This document shows, one piece after another, positions 25,852 through 33,447 of a DNA stretch of 64,000 nucleotides. The notes beneath the pieces were generated by a model. That model was not told the origin of the DNA. It saw only the letters and a program-made list of their open reading frames with translations, and made no database searches. Both the position numbers and the translations under genes were made by a program. How positions within the stretch are numbered: the first letter of the stretch is position 1; each line of letters opens with the position of its first letter. This DNA is from JAEUJZ01 sp964460115 (GTDB lineage: Bacteria > Myxococcota_A > Polyangia > Palsa-1104 > JAEUJZ01), in NCBI GenBank assembly GCA_964460115.1, contig CAYWPR010000007.1, positions 60,964 through 124,963 on the forward strand, read 5' to 3'.

Positions 25852-26736
25852 CTATTTGCGTTTGCCTTTTTTGGGCGCTGGCTTGGCGGCCGCGGCGGCG
25901 GCCTGCTTGGCTTCTTCGTCGCGAATTTGCTGCACGACCTCGCAGCCCTTCTGATTGCCGCCGTCGCATGCTTGCTGCAGAAGCGGAAGGGCTTTGGGCA
26001 AATCCTGCTGTCCGTCTAGGCCTTTGGCGTAAACCAACCCGGCGTTAAAACACCCGAGCGCATTTTTTTTCTCGCAAGCCTGTTCAAACATCGTCAGGGC
26101 GCGCGCTTTGTCGGCGGCACCGCCCTCGCCATTTAAATACATAGCCGCGGCGTTGACGCAGCCGGTGAGCTCTCCGCCGTCGCAGGCTTTCTGATGTAGA
26201 ATACGTGCCTTCTGTTTGTCGGGCTCACCGCCATCGCCGGTGCCATACATCACGCCGGCATTGGCGCAACTGTCTAAAAAGTCGGGAGAGCACGACTGCT
26301 CAAAAGCCAGCCGCGCCCGCGCCTTGTCTACCGTCACGCCGTCTTGGCCGTAATAGCGCATCTGGGCCTCGATGGCACAAGACATGATCAGGCCCTTTTG
26401 GCAGGCTTTTTGGTGAAAGTCTGCGGCTTTGGGGCCATCTTTGGCCACGCCTTCGCCTTTGCGAAAAATTTCGCCGACGATGTTGCAGGCCTTGGGCTCG
26501 ATTTCGCAAGCTGCCGGAAGAAACTTGGCGGCCGACGCGTAATCCTTATTTTTATGGGCCAGCGCCCCTTTGTTCAGACAATCTTTGGGGTCGCTGCAGG
26601 TGGTCGGTGTGGCAGGCTTGGCGCCTGTCGCGGCATTCTGCGCGTGCGCCGATTCGGCGGCGCAAAAAGCAAACAGCGCCGAGCTTAAAAACCCGAACCG
26701 AGAAGCAAGGAAGAAGGACAAAGCACGACGTTTCAT
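25852..26736 (-). CDS. Sel1/Hcp-like cysteine-rich repeat protein, secreted
   Basis: The 294-residue protein starts with a signal peptide likely cut at AHA-QN (about residue 32). About six Sel1-like helical repeats of 36-40 residues follow, each ending in a Cys-containing stretch such as KACDGGELTGCVNAAAMY or QACEKKNALGCFNAGLVY. Paired cysteines within repeats, as in Helicobacter Hcp proteins, suggest disulfide-stabilised helices in the periplasm. The tail is Ala/Lys-rich. These proteins bind other proteins; no enzyme site is evident. GAGG precedes the ATG. It follows the sedolisin gene on the same strand after 95 bp. Confidence 0.88.
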   Translation of the reverse strand: MKRRALSFFLASRFGFLSSALFAFCAAESAHAQNAATGAKPATPTTCSDPKDCLNKGALAHKNKDYASAAKFLPAACEIEPKACNIVGEIFRKGEGVAKDGPKAADFHQKACQKGLIMSCAIEAQMRYYGQDGVTVDKARARLAFEQSCSPDFLDSCANAGVMYGTGDGGEPDKQKARILHQKACDGGELTGCVNAAAMYLNGEGGAADKARALTMFEQACEKKNALGCFNAGLVYAKGLDGQQDLPKALPLLQQACDGGNQKGCEVVQQIRDEEAKQAAAAAAKPAPKKGKRK

Positions 26737-26762
26737 TCACAGCCTCTGCGTTGATAATGCCA

Positions 26763-26779
26763 GGCGTCTTTACGACGCC
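26763..26779 (-). terminator. Hairpin between the sedolisin and Sel1 genes
   Basis: GGCGTC-tttac-GACGCC, a perfect 6-bp stem with a 5-nt loop, 50 bases after the sedolisin stop. No T-tract follows on the minus strand, so termination would be weak. Confidence 0.4.
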
Positions 26780-26831
26780 CAGCGCGCGCTGTCAATGCCG
26801 CCCGCCTACGGCCAATTCTGAAGCCCCTTGC

Positions 26832-28085
26832 TTACAGAGCGCTTCCGTTGGGCGATCCGTTGCCGGTGGGACCATCATAGGCAGCGCCTCCGGTGCACAG
26901 ATAACCCGGAGTGCAGATTCCATTGTTTCCGCGCGTGATGTCAAAAAACGCACTTGGCTTTTGATAAGACAGCGAAGCGTCCGCGGCGGCGTGGCCGGTC
27001 AGGGCGTAAATGGCAGCGACAATGGGCGAAGAGGCACTGGTTCCGCCGACCGTCATCCAGCCGCCGCCGCCATAGGTGCTATAGACCGCCAATCCGCTGG
27101 CCGGATCCGCCACGGCTGATACGTCAGCCACTGTGCGTTGGCTACAACCTGTATCCTTTTGCCAGGTCGGTTTGGAAATGAACTTGCTGCAACCCGATCC
27201 GGCGCCGCCTAAGATCTTGCTGAGCCAGCTTCCCCACACTTTTTCGCTCCAGCCGCGCGCGCTGCTGTCTTTGCTTAACGTGGTACCGCCAACGGCAGTC
27301 ACGTATTGCGAGCTGGCCGGGTAGTTGGTTTCATACCCGCGGTCTCCCGAACTGACAAAGATTCCGACGCCCGGATGGTTGAAGTACATTGCATCGGTGG
27401 CCGCGATGCTTTCGTCTTCAAGCCCACCATAGCTGTTGCTGACCACTGCGGCGCCTAGGCGCACCGCGGTTAAGACCGCCGCGCCAAGATCTTCCATCGT
27501 TGGATTGTTGGCTTCGACAAGCAAGAGCTTACAGTCCGGACAAGCTGCAGAAGCCGTGTCCAGGTCCAGCGCCATTTCCATGGCCCAGCCCTTGTCGGGC
27601 GTAGGCAGCGGACTGGCGTTGCCATCTTGATTTACTTTCATAAAACAGCCATTGGCGGTGGTACAGGGCGAAAGACCATACTGGGCGCGGTACACAGCCA
27701 AATCGCTTTCGGCATTGGGGTTGTCTTGCGCATCGACAATGGCGATGATCTTGCCGGCGCCGCCCGAAGTCGGAAGCTTGTAGGCGCTGCGCAGGTCGGC
27801 AGGGCCTAGGCCCTTCGGAGCCGCAGCCAACTCGACGATGCCTTCTTGATTGGTGACCACGCGCGCAAAGCAACGCATCCTTCCCCGCTGATTGGTAGGC
27901 TCACAGGCGGATTTGGTCAGCGGTTGCAGGGCATCCTGCGCAGCCAGTTCCGCGCTTTGCTGCTGCGCGGTCTCGTCAGTGACCGCGGCGTTTTCACCGC
28001 AGCCTGCAAACATTGTGAACACCGCGGCCAGAGCCACCCGTCCGAATCTATCTCCGAATCTATCTTGGTAGCGATTTGGTTGCAT
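26832..28085 (-). CDS. Sedolisin (S53) serine-carboxyl peptidase, lipoprotein
   Basis: This acid-active serine-carboxyl peptidase is recognised by its triad. The Glu/Asp pair is E170 and D174 in WAMEMALDLD, the oxyanion Asp is D248 in SSGDRG, and the nucleophile is S350 in GGTSASSP. A signal peptide ends in a lipobox (FAGC, Cys29), so it should be anchored at the membrane or cell surface. The prosegment (about 30-100) is much shorter than in fungal or Pseudomonas sedolisins, which have large propeptides. Further cysteines point to disulfides outside the cytoplasm. It ends at GNGSPNGSAL, close to the usual Ca-site region, so the C-terminus is compact. GAGAGGG precedes the ATG. Confidence 0.92.
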   Translation of the reverse strand: MQPNRYQDRFGDRFGRVALAAVFTMFAGCGENAAVTDETAQQQSAELAAQDALQPLTKSACEPTNQRGRMRCFARVVTNQEGIVELAAAPKGLGPADLRSAYKLPTSGGAGKIIAIVDAQDNPNAESDLAVYRAQYGLSPCTTANGCFMKVNQDGNASPLPTPDKGWAMEMALDLDTASAACPDCKLLLVEANNPTMEDLGAAVLTAVRLGAAVVSNSYGGLEDESIAATDAMYFNHPGVGIFVSSGDRGYETNYPASSQYVTAVGGTTLSKDSSARGWSEKVWGSWLSKILGGAGSGCSKFISKPTWQKDTGCSQRTVADVSAVADPASGLAVYSTYGGGGWMTVGGTSASSPIVAAIYALTGHAAADASLSYQKPSAFFDITRGNNGICTPGYLCTGGAAYDGPTGNGSPNGSAL

Positions 28086-28316
28086 GCCCTCTCCTTATGT
28101 GAGTTCGCGCTTGTAACATCGAGTTTGCGCAATCGGCTGGTGCAGTCTCAGGCAACCCGCATGCCGAGTGGCGCCTGAGCTTTGTGCAAATTCGCGCTGC
28201 CAAAATTGCGCGACGCTGACCAAACTGCCGCGACCCGCCGCACACGCCTTGCCCTGGGGCACTAGGCACCTTTTTTGGGGGGGACCCCCACCCGCCCTGC
28301 TGCGGCGCCCCCCCCC
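28086..28316. other. Gene-free spacer with homopolymer tracts
   Basis: Between the sedolisin start and the promoter of the ABC operon I find no gene. The right end is unusual: T6-G7 (28271-28283), C5 (28285-28289) and C9 (28308-28316), which abuts the -35 box of the next promoter. Such tracts slip easily in replication and are also prone to sequencing error. Confidence 0.6.
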
Positions 28317-28345
28317 TTGACAAGCTTTGGGGTGATCCATAAAGT
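28317..28345 (+). promoter_or_regulatory. Sigma-70 promoter of the Gld-like ABC operon
   Basis: A perfect -35 TTGACA (28317-28322), a 17-bp spacer and TAAAGT (28340-28345; four of six). The predicted start falls in a C7 tract (28346-28352), followed by a leader of about 160 nt containing a large inverted repeat. Confidence 0.5.
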
Positions 28346-28365
28346 CCCCCCCTGCAAAAACGCAT

Positions 28366-28431
28366 GAATGGGACTCTGGCTGATTTAGCGCGCAATTCTT
28401 ACTGAGCAATTGTGGCGCTAAAGTCCCATTC
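28366..28431 (+). promoter_or_regulatory. Nested inverted repeat in the leader of the ABC operon
   Basis: Outer arms GAATGGGACT (28366-28375) and AGTCCCATTC (28422-28431) are perfectly complementary over 10 bp. Inner arms TTTAGCGC (28384-28391) and GCGCTAAA (28415-28422) add up to 8 bp, sharing one base with the outer arm, and AATT/AATT follows inside. The RNA would fold into a long stem with a one-sided bulge. It could be a regulatory leader or the ends of a small degenerate element. Confidence 0.6.
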
Positions 28432-28513
28432 CTCATCAAACAAGCTTACGGCAAGCTCACGGTCTCTTTTCGGAATGGCGATGGCAACACTCGGCAAGAC
28501 CCAAGGCAAAACG

Positions 28514-29503
28514 ATGATTCATGTTGATGGCCTGACCAAGAATTACGGCTTGGTCACGGCGGTCAACGGCATTTCGTTTGACGTTCATGCGGGCGAAGTG
28601 CTTGGCTTTTTGGGCCCTAACGGCGCCGGCAAGACAACGACGATGAAGATTCTTACGTCGTTTCTGGCCCCCACCCAAGGACGTGCTCAAGTAGCTGGCT
28701 ACGATGTTTTTGAACAGTCGCTGGAAGCGCGGGCCCATATCGGCTATTTGCCCGAAGGCACCCCGCTATACCGAGACATGACTGTTCTTGAGTATCTGAA
28801 TTTTATGGCCGACATGCGCAATCTGCCGACTGGGCAGGGGCGCAATCGACGCTTGCGCCAAGTCGTCGAAATGTGCGGCATTGAGACCTACCTTGGCTTT
28901 CTCATTGGCGAGCTGTCCAAAGGCTTTCGTCAGCGCGTCGGCTTGGCGCAGGCGATTTTGCACGAACCGGAAGTTTTGGTTCTAGACGAGCCCACCGCCG
29001 GCCTGGATCCGAACCAATTGCGCGAAATACGCCCTCTAATCAAAAATATCGGGGCAGACAAGACGGTTATTTTTTCGACCCACATCATGCAAGAGGTCGA
29101 GGCCATTTGTTCGCGCATCATCATTATTGCCGCAGGACAGATCGTGGCCCAAGGTGCGCCCGAAGCGCTAAAAGATGCACAAACGGCCGAGGAACCGATG
29201 CGCCTCGTAGCGGCGCTACGCGGTACACCGGCCGAGCTTAGCGATGCGCTGCGTCAGGTAGAAGGCGTCGCGCAAGTTGATGCCGATGACAGCGCCGGCC
29301 AAGAAATCGGAACGCATCGTTTCGTTCTGGTCGCCGCCAATCCCGGAATTGATCTGCGCGAGCGAGTTCTGAAGATGGCTGCGCAAAAGGGACTTGTGCT
29401 GACCGAACTGACGTGGAAGCGCGCCTCCCTGGAAGATGTCTTTTGCAAAAAGACCATGAGCGTTCAAAGCCAACGGCGCCGACCGGGCGCCGCCAAGAAC
29501 TAA
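28514..29503 (+). CDS. ABC transporter ATPase, GldA-like
   Basis: The 329-residue ATPase has a complete nucleotide-binding domain: Walker A GPNGAGKTT (34-42), a signature modified to LSKGFRQR, Walker B VLVLDEPTAGLDP and the switch His in THIMQE. A C-terminal domain of about 90 residues follows (DUF4162-like region). Together with the next genes it forms an ABC-2 system of the GldA/GldF/GldG type, known from gliding in Bacteroidetes but present in many other phyla for export of unknown cargo. ATG at 28514 is chosen because AAGG lies 7 bases before it and the domain starts there; earlier in-frame starts at 28412 or 28475 would run through the leader hairpin or add a non-conserved tail. Confidence 0.92.
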   Translation: MIHVDGLTKNYGLVTAVNGISFDVHAGEVLGFLGPNGAGKTTTMKILTSFLAPTQGRAQVAGYDVFEQSLEARAHIGYLPEGTPLYRDMTVLEYLNFMADMRNLPTGQGRNRRLRQVVEMCGIETYLGFLIGELSKGFRQRVGLAQAILHEPEVLVLDEPTAGLDPNQLREIRPLIKNIGADKTVIFSTHIMQEVEAICSRIIIIAAGQIVAQGAPEALKDAQTAEEPMRLVAALRGTPAELSDALRQVEGVAQVDADDSAGQEIGTHRFVLVAANPGIDLRERVLKMAAQKGLVLTELTWKRASLEDVFCKKTMSVQSQRRRPGAAKN

Positions 29504-29548
29504 AGGCTGCGCAATGCCAGGCGAGTTCACTGGAAAGGTCGAAGGACT

Positions 29549-30265
29549 ATGAAGAGCATATTCACAATTGCGCGCCGAGAGCTCGGTGCCTACTTCAACT
29601 CTCCGATCGCATATGTGGTGGTGGCAGCATTTCTGCTTCTATCCGGCTTCCTGTTCTTTCAGGCGCTGTTTATTCAGCAGCAAGCCGAGCTGCGCGAGCT
29701 GTTCGACGGGTTTTGGACCACACTGCTTGTCGCTGTGGTCGGCCCAGCGATGACCATGCGCCTTTTGGCGGAAGAACGCAGCAATGACACCCTGGAACTT
29801 TTGCTGACGCTTCCGGTCACCGATTGGCAGGTCGTGCTCGGCAAATACTTAGGCGCCTTGGGGCTGTTTGCCTTCGCCATCGGCATGATGGGCCTGTTTG
29901 GCGTTTCGGTGGCCTTTTTGGGACCGCTCGACAAAAGCGCGGCGCTGGCCGGATTTTTGGGGCTGTTTCTAAATGCCGCAGCCTATCTGGCCATTGGGCT
30001 TATGGCGTCGTCATTCACCAAAAATCAGGTGACGGCCTTTATCATCTCGCTCGTCATAAGCCTGATGCTATGGCTCATCGGCAAAGTGGTGCAGGTGTTT
30101 CCGCCTTCGTTGCAACCTCTGGTGGATTTTTTAGGAACCGAGCACCACATCGGCAACATGGCACGCGGAGTCATCGATACCCGCGACCTCCTTTACTTTG
30201 GAACTCTAATCACTTCGAGCCTGCTTATCACGCAGGCGACGCTTGAAAGCCGGAGGTGGCGCTAA
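29549..30265 (+). CDS. ABC-2 type permease, GldF-like
   Basis: The 238-residue protein has six hydrophobic helices and an ABC-2 permease pattern. MKSIFTIARRELGAYF at the N-terminus is typical, helix 1 spans about 20-40, and the block MTMRLLAEERSNDTLELLLT lies between helices 2 and 3. It forms the membrane channel for the ATPase encoded just upstream, probably with the next gene product. The stop overlaps the next start by one base (TAATG), so translation is coupled. AAGGA lies close before the ATG. Confidence 0.9.
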   Translation: MKSIFTIARRELGAYFNSPIAYVVVAAFLLLSGFLFFQALFIQQQAELRELFDGFWTTLLVAVVGPAMTMRLLAEERSNDTLELLLTLPVTDWQVVLGKYLGALGLFAFAIGMMGLFGVSVAFLGPLDKSAALAGFLGLFLNAAAYLAIGLMASSFTKNQVTAFIISLVISLMLWLIGKVVQVFPPSLQPLVDFLGTEHHIGNMARGVIDTRDLLYFGTLITSSLLITQATLESRRWR

Positions 30266-31941
30266 TGGCCAAGCCGCTGACCAAAGCAAAGACCGGCGCC
30301 AATGCCGTCTTTTTCGTCGTCATCACCATCGGAGCTCTGGGGCTTCTAAACGTCATGGGAATGCGCGTCTTTTCGCGCTTCGACATGACTGCCGATCATA
30401 TTTACACGCTGTCGCAGGCCTCAAAGGATCTGGTCAAGAATTTGCCGGATCGCCTGAACGTCAAGCTGTTTATGAGCGAAGACTTGAAGCCGCCGTTTAA
30501 GCAGCACGCCCAGTTTGTGCGCGACCTGCTTGGCGAGTACGAAACTTATTCCGCCGGAAAGCTGAATCTGGAAGTGATTAAGATCGGCGAAGGCGATCAC
30601 AAAAAAGAAGAAGAAGCACAAAAGTATCACGTTCAAAAGTCGAACCGCGGTGTAGTCAGCGAGAACAAGTTCGAAATCGGCTCGACCTACCTTGGCGTTG
30701 GCTTTGACTACCACGGCGACATTCAATCGATTCCGATCATCGAAAATGATCAAGGTCTGGAATTCGACATTTCCGGACTGATCAAGCAGATGACGGTCAA
30801 AAAGAAAAAAGTTGCCTTTGCCAGCAGCGAAGGCGAGCTGCCCCTAAATCACGGCGGCGTGCAAGTTTTGGCCGAGCAGCTTAAAAAGGGCGGTTACGAA
30901 ACCACGACGGTCGAGCTCAAAGCGATGATTCCCGCCGATGTCGATGCGCTTTTGATCATCGGTCCCAAGCAGCCAATGAGCGAGCGCGGCAAATACGTCG
31001 TCGATCAATTTTTGATGCGAGGCAAAGGCGCGGCCTTTTTGGTCGATGGACAGACCTTGCAGGCACCGCGCGGCATGATGATGCCGGGTATGGACGTGCC
31101 GCAAATCGCGCAAAACAACGACACCGGACTTGATGACCTGCTTGGCGCGTACGGCGTCAAGATCAAGCAGGACATCATTTTGGATATGCAGAACTACATT
31201 GGTCCGGTGCAGGTCAGCGGTCAGCTTCTGGGCATCAACCATCCGGTGTTTATGATTGCCGGTCCTCTGCCGCAAACCCATCAGATAAACCAGGGACTAA
31301 AGGCCGTGGTCCTTCCCTATGCCAGCTCCCTCGAACTAGTGGGCGAGGCCAAAGACGGCAAAGGCAACGTCACCTGGACCAAGCTTATTGAAAGCAGCCG
31401 CGAATCCTGGCGTCCAAGCGGGCCGTTTGTCTTTGTACCCACGCAGCGCGCTCGCGACATTCAGATGGGTAGCGACCGCGGTCCTTACCCCATCGGTTAC
31501 GCGGCCAGCGGCAAGTTCAAAAGCGCCTTTGCTGGAAAGCAAATCGTCAAAGAAGACGGCAGCAAGGTCGATGGCAACGTCAGCCAGCCCGGCGTAGAAG
31601 CGATGATTGCGGAATCTCCGGCTTCGGCCCGACTTGTGGTCATTGGCGACTCTGATTTCATCAGCGACCAGTTCGTAAGCCTGGGCCTGCGCAGCGGCTT
31701 GCAGCTTTACGTCGCCAGCTTGGCGTATGTGCTAAACGCCGTGGACTGGCTGGTTCAGGATGAAGCTTTGGCCGCGGTGCGAAACAAAGGAATGCAGAAT
31801 CGTCCGCTCGATCAGGTCAAGGGAAGCTCGGCAACCCTTATCAAGGCGGCCAACATCGGCGGATTGCCGTTGCTGATCCTTCTTATCGGACTGATTCGCT
31901 GGCGCGTACGCAGCTCGATCCGTTCGTCGATTAAGCTTTAG
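30265..31941 (+). CDS. GldG-like ABC auxiliary protein
   Basis: The 558-residue protein has an N-terminal helix (about 12-32), a long extracytoplasmic region and a C-terminal helix (about 532-550). The extracytoplasmic part begins SRFDMTADHIYTLS and DLVKNLPDRLNVKLFMS, the hallmark of GldG/ABC_transp_aux proteins, and contains AFASSEGELPL and RLVVIGDSDFISD. It should work as a membrane-tethered partner of the permease. ATG at 30265 has GGAGG 8 bases before it and overlaps the previous stop; an earlier GTG is less likely. Confidence 0.9.
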   Translation: MAKPLTKAKTGANAVFFVVITIGALGLLNVMGMRVFSRFDMTADHIYTLSQASKDLVKNLPDRLNVKLFMSEDLKPPFKQHAQFVRDLLGEYETYSAGKLNLEVIKIGEGDHKKEEEAQKYHVQKSNRGVVSENKFEIGSTYLGVGFDYHGDIQSIPIIENDQGLEFDISGLIKQMTVKKKKVAFASSEGELPLNHGGVQVLAEQLKKGGYETTTVELKAMIPADVDALLIIGPKQPMSERGKYVVDQFLMRGKGAAFLVDGQTLQAPRGMMMPGMDVPQIAQNNDTGLDDLLGAYGVKIKQDIILDMQNYIGPVQVSGQLLGINHPVFMIAGPLPQTHQINQGLKAVVLPYASSLELVGEAKDGKGNVTWTKLIESSRESWRPSGPFVFVPTQRARDIQMGSDRGPYPIGYAASGKFKSAFAGKQIVKEDGSKVDGNVSQPGVEAMIAESPASARLVVIGDSDFISDQFVSLGLRSGLQLYVASLAYVLNAVDWLVQDEALAAVRNKGMQNRPLDQVKGSSATLIKAANIGGLPLLILLIGLIRWRVRSSIRSSIKL

Positions 31942-31959
31942 ATTGTTGCGAGGAAGCCG

Positions 31960-33369
31960 ATGGAGAAAAGAAATCTTTTTGCACTGATCGCGCTCCTTTT
32001 GCTTGGCGGGGGTGTGTTTTGGGTGATGCGCGCTCCGGAAAAAGGCGAGCGCGTGGGCGAACGGCCGCGGCCGCTGCCTGAGCTAAAAAGCAGCGCCATC
32101 GTCACCCTGGAAATTGCCCAACCAGGCGGGGCCGACAAAGTTACGCTGACCAAAAAAGCGGAAAAGTGGCAAGTAACGGCTCCCTATGACAAGCCCGCCG
32201 ATCAATCTGCGGTCAAGTCCGCGGTAGAGGCGCTTGAAAAAATCAAGTGGGGCGATATCACCACGCAGCAAAAGGCGCGTTTTGCTGATCTGGAAATCAG
32301 CGATGACAAGGCTGTTCATGTCATCGCCAAAGACAGCGCCGGAGCAGTGCTGGCTGATCTGTACATCGGAAAATCGTCCGGCACTTCCACGATGGTGCGC
32401 ATTGCCGGCAAAGACGAAGTATGGCAAGCCGGCGATTTCTTCGCTTCGTCCTTCAAAAAGGACGGCAAAAGCTGGCGTGAGCACGCCATTTTCGATCTGA
32501 AAGCGGATGACGCGCAGAAGCTCACGCTGATTGGCGGGGGCAGCAAAGTGGTTCTTGAGCGTCAGCCGGCTGCAGCCGCCGAAGGCAACAAGCCGGCTGC
32601 AAGCAGCATTCATGATGCCAAATGGAAGGTCGTCGAAGGTCAGATAAGCACCCTGCGGCCCGGCGTAGAGCTCGATCACAGCATGCTAAACCGCATGGTT
32701 TCTAGCTTGGCCAATTTGCGCGCCGCCGACTTTATGGACGCTGCCAAGCCGGAAGAATTTGGGCTACAGCCCGGTGCTGCGGGCCAAATTGAAGTTCAAG
32801 TCGCTTTCAAAGACGGGCCCTCGGCCGTAAAGACCGCCAGCGTGCGCATAGGAATGCAGAAAGGCGAAGATTACTATCTGCAGGCACTTGATGCCGCGCA
32901 GGTCTTCACCGTGAAGAAATGGGGCGCTGAGCCGCTGGCCCATCTGGCCGCTGACCTGGGCGATAAGTCGATACTCAACTACAAAGCCGAGCAGCTTGAA
33001 TCGGTTAGCGTCGTGCAAGACAAAGACGTGCTGACCATCAGTATGAAGGGCACCGACAAAAACTGGAAAGCGGACAAGCTTGCCGATGCCGATGAAAACA
33101 AGCTGAAGTCACTGGCCGAAAGCTTTGACAACCTGGCGGGTTCCACGTTTGTGGTGCCTTCGTCGCCCGAGCTTGCTTCGCTGGCCAAGCCCAAAGCGCT
33201 GATTACCGTCAAACCCAAGACCGGTCCCGCAGTGGTCATTAAGGTTGGAGACACGCGCGGCGATGAAGTGATTGTGCAAAAGGCCGGGCAAGAGCCGATG
33301 TGGCTGAAAAAATTTCACGCCGATCGTTTCTTGAAAAAGCCGAGCGACATGGCCAAAGACAAAAAGTAG
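31960..33369 (+). CDS. DUF4340-type membrane-anchored protein
   Basis: The 469-residue protein has one N-terminal helix (about 6-24) and a large, lysine-rich extracytoplasmic region of repeated beta-alpha units. Examples are VTLTKKAEKWQVTAPYDKPA, VHVIAKDSAGAVLADLYIG and QVFTVKKWGAEPL, the DUF4340 pattern. Such genes commonly follow GldG-type genes, as here 18 bp downstream with GAGGA before the ATG. It probably belongs to the same envelope complex. Its molecular role is unknown. Confidence 0.87.
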   Translation: MEKRNLFALIALLLLGGGVFWVMRAPEKGERVGERPRPLPELKSSAIVTLEIAQPGGADKVTLTKKAEKWQVTAPYDKPADQSAVKSAVEALEKIKWGDITTQQKARFADLEISDDKAVHVIAKDSAGAVLADLYIGKSSGTSTMVRIAGKDEVWQAGDFFASSFKKDGKSWREHAIFDLKADDAQKLTLIGGGSKVVLERQPAAAAEGNKPAASSIHDAKWKVVEGQISTLRPGVELDHSMLNRMVSSLANLRAADFMDAAKPEEFGLQPGAAGQIEVQVAFKDGPSAVKTASVRIGMQKGEDYYLQALDAAQVFTVKKWGAEPLAHLAADLGDKSILNYKAEQLESVSVVQDKDVLTISMKGTDKNWKADKLADADENKLKSLAESFDNLAGSTFVVPSSPELASLAKPKALITVKPKTGPAVVIKVGDTRGDEVIVQKAGQEPMWLKKFHADRFLKKPSDMAKDKK

Positions 33370-33447
33370 CTGTTTTGCGCCGCCGCCGCCTGCCGCCTTT
33401 CAGTATCTTCGACGCGCGGCCTGGTTTCGTCTGTTTTGAACACCCTC

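Noticed and set aside
28412..28513. Upstream in-frame starts for the ABC ATPase
   Set aside because: They would translate through the leader hairpin and add a non-conserved tail; the ATG at 28514 has AAGG at good spacing.
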